A program made the translations under genes and the position numbers. A stretch of DNA of 9,888 bases. Source: an uncultured Eubacteriales bacterium (GTDB lineage Bacteria; Bacillota; Clostridia; Peptostreptococcales; Anaerovoracaceae). Of the stretch, positions 1 to 6,838 are shown in pieces (position 1 is the stretch's first letter; each line of letters begins with the position of its first letter). The stretch spans positions 1 through 9,888 of the forward strand of contig CACYBO010000093.1 in assembly GCA_902772685.1 (NCBI GenBank). The letters run 5' to 3'. The notes under the pieces are model-generated. The model saw only the letters and a program-made list of their open reading frames with translations, was not told where the DNA came from and did no database searches.

Positions 1-13
1 GAGAACGCAACGT

Positions 14-56
14 CCCGCAGGTTTTGATCATTAGCCGTTCAAAATCTGCGGGTTTT
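14..56 (+). terminator. Intrinsic terminator, left-end hairpin 1
   Basis: A 14-bp stem: CCCGCAG-GTTTTGA (14-27) pairs with TCAAAAT-CTGCGGG (39-52) with one G-T pair and an 11-nt loop, followed by TTTT on the plus strand. It would terminate a plus-strand transcript entering from left of the window. On the minus strand no T-run follows. It is also the first unit of the 73-nt hairpin array. Confidence 0.7.
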
Positions 57-82
57 CTGTAATATGATAATCACGCAAAAGC

Positions 83-130
83 AAAACTCGCAGAATTCAG
101 TGCATTTCGCACTGAAATCTGCGGGTTTTT
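83..130. terminator. Bidirectional intrinsic terminator, left-end hairpin 2
   Basis: A stem of about 21 bp with one A-A mismatch and one T-G pair (83-103 against 109-129) and loop ATTTC. TTTTT follows on the plus strand, and TTTTGCTTTT stands on the minus-strand side. It is the best candidate for ending the addB-EamA transcript arriving on the minus strand, and would also stop plus-strand transcription from the left. It is the second unit of the 73-nt array. Confidence 0.8.
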
Positions 131-198
131 ATTCTTTCTGAGTCTCTATTCAGGCTAATCCCACAGTATTATAACCCTTTTAGTCAAATATCTGCGGG

Positions 199-321
199 AG
201 TCTGCTCTTAAGCACAGATCTTATTTGTTTCTGATCGCTGCCTGTGCTGCTATACAGCGGGAAGAAAATGGCGTATAGTATAACAACTATTGCCGGGGAT
301 TTCCCAGCTTTCCCTGTATCA
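199..321. other. Noncoding stretch between the hairpin array and the EamA gene
   Basis: This is the 3' region downstream of the transporter gene on the minus strand. I see no credible gene: short frames here lack ribosome sites and overlap the transporter on the other strand. A small imperfect hairpin CGCTG/CAGCG (236-240 and 255-259) is present but has no T-run. Confidence 0.5.
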
Positions 322-1227
322 TCATGCACTCAGCCTGTCCAGCCTGTCCTTTTCCCGGATGATAAAGAATCCTGCAGCGATGACGGTAATCCCTCCGATA
401 TACTGCAGCGGAACCAGATCCTGTCCCAGCAGAATCAGGCCAAAGAACGCGGAAGTTACCGGCAGGAAATTGGAATAGACGGCCGAGATAGTTGACCCCA
501 GCTTTTCCAGGCCGGTCACCTCTATGACAAAGCAAAGGCCTTCGCTGATAATTCCAAGATAGATCATCTCCAGAAGGACCTTGTGCTCCAAGGCCGGAAG
601 TTCCGGAATGTGCGGTATCATAACAGGAAGCGTAATGATCCACGCAATGATTGTCTGGTACAGGGCGATCTTCAAAGAGCCGTATTTCTCCGCGATGTTT
701 TCGGTTGTGAACAGATAAGCCAGCCAGGCCAAAAGCGCCAGGAGAACCATTGCATAGCCTTTGGCTCTTCCCTCCGCCAGAGAGGACAGATCCACTCCGA
801 TTGTGAGTATGACGCCGACCACGCATATGAACATGAGCACCATCAGTTTCGTACTGATCCTGCGCTTGAATACAATTCTGTCAACTATGGCAGTTCCAAC
901 CGGCAAAAAACCGAACAGAACAGAAATGTTTGCCACGGGGACACCGCAGTCCAGAGCAGTGTACTCCCCGTAGAAATAGATGATATGTCCCAGAATGGTT
1001 GTGCCGATGATCGCAGGCATATCGCGCAGTTCCGGCAGAGCCAGATTGCCCGTCTTCATGCAGATGACTCCGATAAACAGTATGGCCAGAAAGAACTTGA
1101 AATTCAGGATCACAAAAGTATCCACACTGTTCAGTGCATCCTTGGCGATGGCAAATTCTATGCCCCACATAATCACCAGGAAGCACATCATCGCATGATA
1201 TTTTCCTTTTTTCTCCTCGTTGCGCAT
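322..1227 (-). CDS. EamA/DMT-superfamily membrane transporter
   Basis: A 301-residue inner-membrane protein with about ten hydrophobic segments (roughly 11-29, 37-57, 71-89, 95-114, 127-146, 155-174, 185-205, 218-236, 246-268 and 274-292) in two similar halves, the EamA architecture. The end of the second repeat is typical: EKLGSTISAVYSNFLPVTSAFFG (241-263), then LLGQDLVPLQYIGGITVIAAG (266-286). The family exports or imports small metabolites such as amino acids; the substrate here cannot be told. The ATG at 1227 follows AGGAGG by only 3 nt, a short spacing; the next Met codons (1191, 1188) have poorer ribosome sites, so the first is preferred. It begins 34 nt after the addB stop with no promoter that I can see, so it is probably cotranscribed with addB, though no functional link is known. 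The protein ends with a charged tail (REKDRLDRLSA). Confidence 0.9.
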   Translation of the reverse strand: MRNEEKKGKYHAMMCFLVIMWGIEFAIAKDALNSVDTFVILNFKFFLAILFIGVICMKTGNLALPELRDMPAIIGTTILGHIIYFYGEYTALDCGVPVANISVLFGFLPVGTAIVDRIVFKRRISTKLMVLMFICVVGVILTIGVDLSSLAEGRAKGYAMVLLALLAWLAYLFTTENIAEKYGSLKIALYQTIIAWIITLPVMIPHIPELPALEHKVLLEMIYLGIISEGLCFVIEVTGLEKLGSTISAVYSNFLPVTSAFFGLILLGQDLVPLQYIGGITVIAAGFFIIREKDRLDRLSA

Positions 1228-1261
1228 AACCCTCCTGCGTCTTGATTTTTCTAGTCTGTAT

Positions 1262-4200
1262 CTAGATCAGCTTGTACCTGCAGCTTCTGAAACTCGTATC
1301 AAAGAGACAAATGCTCTTGTAGGAACAGTACTTACATGATGTCTTCATGTACCGTCCTGATGTGCCCTTTTCTTTCTTCGGTTCGATGTCGATCCGACCG
1401 GACTGGATATCCCGGCAGATCGTTCTCACATTCTCAAGAGTAATGCTGCAAAGTTCATCGAACTCCTCATCAGACAGCAGTTCCCCTTCTTTGGTTTGTT
1501 TGATTTCACCGGTCTTGTTCTGATGCAAAGGCAAAACCGTGCTTGTCTTCGTAGGCTCTATCGTCTCATCCATCGTTCTGAGAATCTTTTCGTCACTTAC
1601 CATGATTCCCTCAAGCCTGCATGACCTCGCAATTCGCTCTTCCAGACTGTCGCCCGGATCTGCTGAGCCGGAAATCTTGCCCGCGTCGCTGTCAACTTCT
1701 CTGATCTTAAAGTAGAAAACGCCTGCCGGTCTGACATCGCCGCTGCCGGCACCTTCCTGGGCCACGTTCATGTACAGCATGAGCTGAAGCTTGTAGCCTT
1801 CCCGAATCTGATCCAGGTGTATTTCATCATCGCCGGTTTTGTAATCGATAATCCTGACTGCATCCCGGGAATCACCCGGTACGTCGATCACATCAAGCCT
1901 GTCGATTTTGCCCGAAAGGACCGCCTTTTTTCCGCGCTCGAGTTCAATTTCGATCGGCGGCAGACGTTTGCTGCCAATTCCAAAAGGCTCCTCAAAGAAC
2001 ATGTCCTTCACGTTGCTTTTTCGCACCTGTCCAATCATCGCCCAGGCGATTTCAGAGCAGGTGCTGATAATCTGCTCAAGCTGCAGTTTTGTTTCATTAT
2101 CGCTCAGGTACACACCCTCACGGTAATCGGCAGTTTCTTCTCTTATGATCTCATCGATCTGCTGCCTGCACTGTTCCTCTGTGACCGTCATCCACGGGGA
2201 GTTCGGGTCTGTCACGGCGAGCTGCGATGCTTTTGCTTCATCTGTAAGACGCGCGGACAAAACCTGAAGCGCTCTGTGGAACACATCTCCGCGCGATCTT
2301 CCGGATGTTTGAAACCCATCCGGTTCGTCAGCCCGCAGTCCTTTTTCAATGAAATACCGGAACGGACAGCTGCTGTAGACCTCCAGTCTGCTGGCACTGA
2401 CATTTATAGTGTCCCTGTCCCCAAAGTAGAGACCCTCAGCGAAATCCTGTTCCAGGTTTCTGACCCGATTGTCAAAATCAAGACCCTGCATGATCCTGCT
2501 TATGCTGTCGGGGTCCTGAGATTCATACCATTTCATCGCAGCGAGCCAGGCCTCATCGATCCGCCCGTTTTCGATGTATCCCTGCATTGCATCCGCAAGG
2601 AAGGCCAGAGAGCCTTTGCGGGAAACAATCTGTTCTGTCACTTCGTTCCGCCCAAGATCTCCAAGCACCTCTTTACCCGTGAGTTCTCCAAGGACGGAGA
2701 AAACGCCGGAAGGTGTGATGCTTCTCCCCTCCTGATCAGATACGCTGCACATGACGACGAGTTCCTCCGAAGGCAGGGAGAATGTTCTGTATATCGCCAG
2801 CTGCTCTTCCTGTCTGCGGACTTCCTCTTTTTTGGTGATGCTGTATTTCAGTTCCTGCAGTCTGTCGAGTTCTCTTTCGGTCAGAAGACCCGACTCCACG
2901 CTGCTGAACGGCAGGATGCCCTCATTGGCGCCCACAACGATGAGAACGGGGCTTTTGCTTATTCTCGTCCTCTGAAGCGTCCCCATGATCACGCAGTCCG
3001 AAGTTGCCGGCACCAGACCGATTTCCATTTCTTTGAGCCCTTCTGTGAGAATGTCCCGCAACTGCCGGTTGCTGATGCTGTCTTCCCCGATCACTCTGAT
3101 CACCTGTGTGAACAGACTGCATATCATGTTCCAGCTCTGTGCCGTCTCCGCTGCGCCCTCCGATAGCCCGAGTTCCGTCTGCCCGGCAATCAGTTCCTCG
3201 ATCCGGGTGAGTATATCAAATCGTTCTTCCAGAAATCTGTTCAGCCCGCAGATCTTTTCTTCTGCGGTGTTTCTTCTGCCGATTTCTTCGCGGGCCTCCT
3301 CAATGACGCTGACGATGAACGCGCGCATTTCATTCAGCCGTTCCATGTCATCAGAATAGCGTCCGCTGCCGAAGCTGTCTTTTCCTTCCCAGGTGAATTC
3401 CTGTTTCCACCTGCTTCCGCGTATCTTCGCTTCACTGACATAGTTGCTGAGCAGCTCTTCATCACGGCGCGCAAATCCCATCAGCCCCGTACTGATCATC
3501 TCCATCAAAGCGCTGTCCTTATACCCCTCTGAAATCACATCGAGGAAGGACAGAATAAATCTCACGACCGGCTGATGGAGTACCTTTCTCTTTCTGTCTG
3601 CAAAAGCAGGAATGCCCCACCTCTCAAATGTCCGCGTGAGGATTCCTCCGCGGACATCCATGTCGTTGCAGATCAAAGCGATATCTCTGTATCTGAAGCC
3701 CTTGTCTCTGACCAGTCCTGTAATATATGCAGCCGCTCTTTCCGCTTCGGCAAAAATATTCGAAGCCTTCACAAGAGTGATTTTGCCGGCTGGATCATCT
3801 TCCCATATGCTTCTTCTCGGTTCACCCTGGATGCGCTTCCTGATGTGGGGAACGCCCGCCAGGTCAGCTGTCTCCTCGAGAGTCCGCATCACAAAAGCCG
3901 TAAGATCGAAGAGACCTTCGCCGCCTCCCGTTGTCAAAGCACGTGCGTCGGCAGTCGCGCTGTTTTCCTCGTCCCACGTCATTACAACATTGACCTGTGC
4001 AGATGCTGTCAGCAGTCTCTGTATCACCTCGATGTTGAGCGGCGTAAACGTATCGAAACCAGTGATCCAGATCACGGAATTCCTGATCAGCTCTGAATCT
4101 TCCATAAGCCGGCCATAGAATCTGATGTAATCCTCCGTATCGGTAAATCTCCCCTCTATCGCCTCTTCATAGGTTTTATAGATTCTGTTGATATCGGACA

Positions 4201-4657
4201 GTTTCAGTTTCAGGTAGCTGTCAGTCTCATCTGCAGCCTGTGCGATATCCGGGGATGCAACGCCATAGCGTTTCATTTCTGAAATCAGCTGGTTGGTATT
4301 TGAAACGAATGTACCCTTTCCCTTCATGGTCCTGTACACTCCAAGCTCTCCTGCGTCTGCGAGTCTGTCGATGAGGACCGAAAGCAGCATCTGACGTCCG
4401 TAGCGGTCGATGAGTTCCGGTTCTCTGCCGCCGGACTCTTGGATGACCTTGTGCCCCAGTGACGAAAAATCCGCCACCATAAGATCCAGAAGCGCACTGC
4501 GTCCGTCCTTTTCTCTGAAGTAATCCAGTGCATTGCGCTCCATCTGAAGAGACGCCTGATCGGGGACTATGATAATCGTCTGCTGATCAGGATCGATATT
4601 GTCTAATATGAACTTTTCTTTATCGCAGGACTCGCCTGCATAGTAGATGTTCAGCAT
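1262..4657 (-). CDS. addB: AddB: nuclease/helicase-like subunit of the AddAB DNA repair enzyme
   Basis: A 1131-residue protein of normal AddB length. With AddA it resects double-strand breaks to give 3' single strands for RecA. The C-terminal PD-(D/E)XK nuclease is intact: GDVFH with His794, GKIDRLD with Asp919, IIDYKTG with Asp938 and Lys940, and QLMLY with Gln958/Tyr962. An iron-sulfur staple is shown by Cys764 (SSCPFRYF) plus Cys1108, Cys1111 and Cys1117; the 3- and 6-residue spacings match B. subtilis AddB. TLQRTRISKSPVLIVVGANEGILP (560-583) is also characteristic. The oddity is the N-terminus: where most AddB proteins carry GRxGSGKT, this one reads AGESCDKEK (7-15), with no Walker A. The start at 4657 has no Shine-Dalgarno sequence, but the -10 box ends 6 nt before it and the next Met is residue 39, inside conserved sequence. 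No addA is adjacent. Confidence 0.95.
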   Translation of the reverse strand: MLNIYYAGESCDKEKFILDNIDPDQQTIIIVPDQASLQMERNALDYFREKDGRSALLDLMVADFSSLGHKVIQESGGREPELIDRYGRQMLLSVLIDRLADAGELGVYRTMKGKGTFVSNTNQLISEMKRYGVASPDIAQAADETDSYLKLKLSDINRIYKTYEEAIEGRFTDTEDYIRFYGRLMEDSELIRNSVIWITGFDTFTPLNIEVIQRLLTASAQVNVVMTWDEENSATADARALTTGGGEGLFDLTAFVMRTLEETADLAGVPHIRKRIQGEPRRSIWEDDPAGKITLVKASNIFAEAERAAAYITGLVRDKGFRYRDIALICNDMDVRGGILTRTFERWGIPAFADRKRKVLHQPVVRFILSFLDVISEGYKDSALMEMISTGLMGFARRDEELLSNYVSEAKIRGSRWKQEFTWEGKDSFGSGRYSDDMERLNEMRAFIVSVIEEAREEIGRRNTAEEKICGLNRFLEERFDILTRIEELIAGQTELGLSEGAAETAQSWNMICSLFTQVIRVIGEDSISNRQLRDILTEGLKEMEIGLVPATSDCVIMGTLQRTRISKSPVLIVVGANEGILPFSSVESGLLTERELDRLQELKYSITKKEEVRRQEEQLAIYRTFSLPSEELVVMCSVSDQEGRSITPSGVFSVLGELTGKEVLGDLGRNEVTEQIVSRKGSLAFLADAMQGYIENGRIDEAWLAAMKWYESQDPDSISRIMQGLDFDNRVRNLEQDFAEGLYFGDRDTINVSASRLEVYSSCPFRYFIEKGLRADEPDGFQTSGRSRGDVFHRALQVLSARLTDEAKASQLAVTDPNSPWMTVTEEQCRQQIDEIIREETADYREGVYLSDNETKLQLEQIISTCSEIAWAMIGQVRKSNVKDMFFEEPFGIGSKRLPPIEIELERGKKAVLSGKIDRLDVIDVPGDSRDAVRIIDYKTGDDEIHLDQIREGYKLQLMLYMNVAQEGAGSGDVRPAGVFYFKIREVDSDAGKISGSADPGDSLEERIARSCRLEGIMVSDEKILRTMDETIEPTKTSTVLPLHQNKTGEIKQTKEGELLSDEEFDELCSITLENVRTICRDIQSGRIDIEPKKEKGTSGRYMKTSCKYCSYKSICLFDTSFRSCRYKLI

Positions 4658-4663
4658 AACTAA

Positions 4664-4692
4664 ATTATAACCCGCAGAAGCTGCTCTCTCAA
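4664..4692 (-). promoter_or_regulatory. Sigma-A type promoter of addB, predicted leaderless
   Basis: On the minus strand the -35 box TTGAGA (4692-4687; 5 of 6 to TTGACA) and a perfect -10 box TATAAT (4669-4664) are separated by the ideal 17 nt. Only 6 nt (TTAGTT) separate the -10 box from the addB ATG, so transcription should begin at or within a base or two of that A. No ribosome site precedes the ATG, consistent with a leaderless mRNA. The match is read directly; activity is inferred. Confidence 0.7.
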
Positions 4693-4706
4693 GCAGGTCC
4701 TGCGGG
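4671..4706 (-). terminator. Hairpin after the importer operon, overlapping the addB promoter
   Basis: The outer stem CCCGCAG/CTGCGGG (7 bp) and an inner stem of 5-6 bp (AGCTGCT against AGCAGGT, with internal mismatches) close a 6-nt loop. On the minus strand the hairpin is followed by TTATAATTT, a mediocre U-tract. It lies about 30 nt beyond the last importer gene and is the only terminator candidate there. The same tail is the addB -10 box and the loop holds the -35 box, so one sequence appears to end one operon and start the next. The outer arms match those of the left-end array. Confidence 0.55.
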
Positions 4707-4738
4707 TATTCTCTTTTACGTAATGATGTTGCGCGCCG

Positions 4739-5725
4739 TCACCGGTCTTCTCGGAAGTACGGCAGTCCCAGCGCTTCAGGCGGCTGATGCTCACGCTTGC
4801 GCCTCATGCTGGTGATGATAAGAACGATAATCGTAACAAGATACGGCAGCATCTTGTAGAGTTCCTTCGTGGCCATGCCCGCGCCCGGGATGAACAGATT
4901 CAGAATGTAGAGACCGCCGAAGAGTATTGACCCGAATATTGCGATATTCGGCTTCCACAGTGTGAATATTACGAGGGCGATCGCCAGCCATCCTCTGTCA
5001 CCGAATGCGTCGTTCGACCAGACTCCGTTGGCGTAATCCATAACGTAGAACAGTCCGCCAAGTCCTGCGATCATACAGCCGATGCATATCGCGAAGTATT
5101 TGTATTTATTGACGTCTATTCCTGCGGCGTCCGCTGTCGCCGGATTCTCACCGATTGCGCGGAGCTGCAGACCTATGCGGGTGCGCGTCAGTATGAACGC
5201 TGTCACGATTGCGATGGCAACGGCCAGATATGTCATGAACCCATATGAGAGGAAGATCTTGCCGAACGCACCGCAGTCATCCGCGAAAGGCAGCGATGTT
5301 CTGAAACTTCTGCTGGTAGCGGAAAGAGCGATGGACGGAACTGCGCTTCCGGTCAGTTTCATCAGCGAGCCGCCGAAGAAGTTTCCGAAACCGATACCGA
5401 ACGTGGTCATGGCAAGACCTGTTACGTTCTGGTTTGCCCTGAGGGTTACTGTCAGGAACGCGAACAGCAGTCCCATGAGCAGCGATCCCGCGAGGCATGC
5501 GAGGAACGGTATCAGGATGGCAACTATCGGAACCACATTGCCGCCGCAGCTTTGCTCATAGATGAACGCGCCGATTACGCCGCAGATGGCTCCAACGTAC
5601 ATGACTCCCGGAATACCCAGGTTCAGGCTTCCGACCTTTTCTGATATGGTTTCACCGGTACATCCGAACAGGAGTGGCATTCCCTGCAGTATGGCTCTCG
5701 GAATAAAAGCAACTAGACTGAACAT
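4739..5725 (-). CDS. ABC importer permease 2 (BPD_transp_2 family, NupQ-like)
   Basis: A 328-residue integral membrane permease that should pair with the preceding permease to form the channel. The protein is almost wholly hydrophobic, with about eight to ten segments. It carries the second-permease version of the family motifs: SLNLGIPGVMYVGA (33-46), ANQNVTGLAMTTFGIGFGNFFG (97-118), and the ATPase-contact loop RTRIGLQLRAIGENPATADAAGIDV (181-205). The C-terminal tail (about 308-328) is charged and probably cytoplasmic. The ATG shares its A with the stop of permease 1 (TAATG) and is preceded by AGGAGG at a 7-nt spacing. It is the last gene of the importer operon: about 30 nt past the TGA comes a GC-rich hairpin with a U-rich tail, then addB. 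No nucleoside-processing enzyme, such as a deaminase or phosphorylase, follows it in this window. Confidence 0.93.
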   Translation of the reverse strand: MFSLVAFIPRAILQGMPLLFGCTGETISEKVGSLNLGIPGVMYVGAICGVIGAFIYEQSCGGNVVPIVAILIPFLACLAGSLLMGLLFAFLTVTLRANQNVTGLAMTTFGIGFGNFFGGSLMKLTGSAVPSIALSATSRSFRTSLPFADDCGAFGKIFLSYGFMTYLAVAIAIVTAFILTRTRIGLQLRAIGENPATADAAGIDVNKYKYFAICIGCMIAGLGGLFYVMDYANGVWSNDAFGDRGWLAIALVIFTLWKPNIAIFGSILFGGLYILNLFIPGAGMATKELYKMLPYLVTIIVLIITSMRRKREHQPPEALGLPYFREDR

Positions 5726-6837
5726 TATGCTTCCTCCTTTCCTGATGACTTTCTGGTGTGTACTTTGTAGTTTATGAAGAATTCAACTCCTATGATGAAG
5801 AAGATGATGATTCCGGTAAGGATGTCTCCAAACGCCTCATTGAGTCCGAAGGAAGTCGCGATTTCGCTGGCGCCCTGTCCCATGAATACGATGAGCAGAC
5901 TGCACAGAATCATGACGATTACATTGAACTGCGCAAGCCAGGAAACCATGATTCCTGTGAATCCCATGCCTCCCGCGATGGTGGTTGTAATCGTGTGGTC
6001 GGAACCGGATACCATGAGCCAGCCCGCGAATCCGCATATCGCTCCCGAAAGAATCAGCGTACGGATGATGACTTTGTCAACACTGATACCGACATAGGTG
6101 GCCGTTCTCTGGCTCTCTCCTACGACCGATATCTCATATCCGTGCTTGCTGTACTTCAGGTAGACATGCATGCCAATCGTAACGAGCACGACCAGCCCAA
6201 CGATCAGCGGGTAGCTGTTGGTGCCGATGTACGGCAGCCACCCGGACTGTGTCGCCTGGTTGATGATTCCAACATGCCCGGATCCCTTCGGAACCTCCCA
6301 CTTGATGATGAAGTATGCGACCAGCTGAATCGCTACGTAGTTCATCATCAGTGTGAACAGCGTCTCGTTGGTTCCCCATTTAGCCTTGAAGACCGCCGGG
6401 ATCATCGCCCAGATGGCGCCTACGACAACCGCTGCCAGGAACATGACGAGAAGGAGAAGCGGTCCCGGAAGAGTGTTCCCGAGATAGAGCATACATAACG
6501 CCGTCGCCCAGGCGCCCATCAGCACCTGCCCTTCGCCGCCCAGATTCCAGAACTTCATCTTGTAAGCCGGCGTCAGCGCTATGGAAATCAGCAGAAGCAG
6601 AGACAGCTCCTTGAGTGTGATCCACACTTTTCTGCTCGTCCCGAAGGCTCCTGCAAACATCGTCCCATAGATATCGAATGGATTCATGTGGACGATGACC
6701 ATGATAATGATGCCGTCAACGATCAGAGCCGCGACGATTGCCAGCGCTCTGAAGGTCCAGCTGTGTTTCCTGTCTATGTCCTCCCGCCTCGAAAGCTTGA
6801 TGAGAGGCTCTTTTTTGATTTTGCTTTTTTCTTTCAT
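5725..6837 (-). CDS. ABC importer permease 1 (BPD_transp_2 family, NupP-like)
   Basis: A 370-residue integral membrane permease, one half of the transmembrane channel. The start is placed at 6837 (MKEKSKIKKE), not at the ATG at 6870, because AGGAGG (6844-6849) lies 6 nt before it and the ATPase stop ends 1 nt before; the upstream ATGs would sit inside the ATPase gene without a ribosome site. The protein has a basic cytoplasmic N-terminus, about eight to ten hydrophobic segments (first at about 31-49), and the family hallmark NLGGEGQVLMGA (98-109). NETLFTLMMNY (157-167) is also typical. GYEISVVGESQRTATYVGIS (233-252) is the cytoplasmic loop expected to dock on the ATPase. The C-terminus is charged. 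Its stop overlaps the next start by one base (TAATG), implying translational coupling. The family transports sugars, amino acids or nucleosides; a nucleoside role is inferred from the receptor and riboswitch. Confidence 0.93.
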   Translation of the reverse strand: MKEKSKIKKEPLIKLSRREDIDRKHSWTFRALAIVAALIVDGIIIMVIVHMNPFDIYGTMFAGAFGTSRKVWITLKELSLLLLISIALTPAYKMKFWNLGGEGQVLMGAWATALCMLYLGNTLPGPLLLLVMFLAAVVVGAIWAMIPAVFKAKWGTNETLFTLMMNYVAIQLVAYFIIKWEVPKGSGHVGIINQATQSGWLPYIGTNSYPLIVGLVVLVTIGMHVYLKYSKHGYEISVVGESQRTATYVGISVDKVIIRTLILSGAICGFAGWLMVSGSDHTITTTIAGGMGFTGIMVSWLAQFNVIVMILCSLLIVFMGQGASEIATSFGLNEAFGDILTGIIIFFIIGVEFFINYKVHTRKSSGKEEA

Positions 6838-6838
6838 G

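Larger units (their letters stand above)
14..198. repeat. Array of three hairpins at exact 73-nt period
   Basis: Left arms CCCGCAG (14-20), CTCGCAG (87-93) and CCCACAG (160-166), and identical right arms CTGCGGG (46-52, 119-125, 192-198), repeat at exactly 73 nt. Each hairpin spans 39 nt, with a 25-nt interior whose sequence differs but stays largely self-complementary in units 1 and 2. The 34-nt spacers share little beyond a T-run after units 1 and 2. Unit 3 has one arm mismatch (A against C), a weak interior and no T-run. The left array boundary may lie outside the window; no clear fourth unit is present to the right. Confidence 0.65.

Noticed and set aside
159..170. A 12-nt match TCCCACAGTATT between 159-170 and 8516-8527
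   Set aside because: A match of this length is expected by chance in a window of this size, and the flanks do not align.
164..190. TTGACT and TATAAT on the minus strand within the third left-end hairpin as a promoter
   Set aside because: They are only 8 nt apart and no gene follows on that strand.
14..198. The hairpin array as a CRISPR array, integron attC sites or an insertion-sequence end
   Set aside because: The repeated parts are only 7-8 nt, there are no conserved 24-40 nt repeats, no attC core sites, and no cas, integrase or transposase gene in the window.
583..1245. A plus-strand reading frame (220 codons) antisense to the EamA gene
   Set aside because: The product is rich in His, Gln and Asp, as expected from reading membrane codons in reverse; there is no ribosome site and the real gene is clear.
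1817..3166. A long plus-strand reading frame (449 codons) antisense to addB
   Set aside because: It lies wholly inside addB, whose domains and catalytic residues are clear; the antisense product shows no recognisable family pattern and has no ribosome site. It is a by-product of codon bias.
5758..6498. A plus-strand reading frame (246 codons) antisense to permease 1
   Set aside because: The product is a low-complexity, charged sequence with no domain pattern, lying opposite an evident membrane protein gene.
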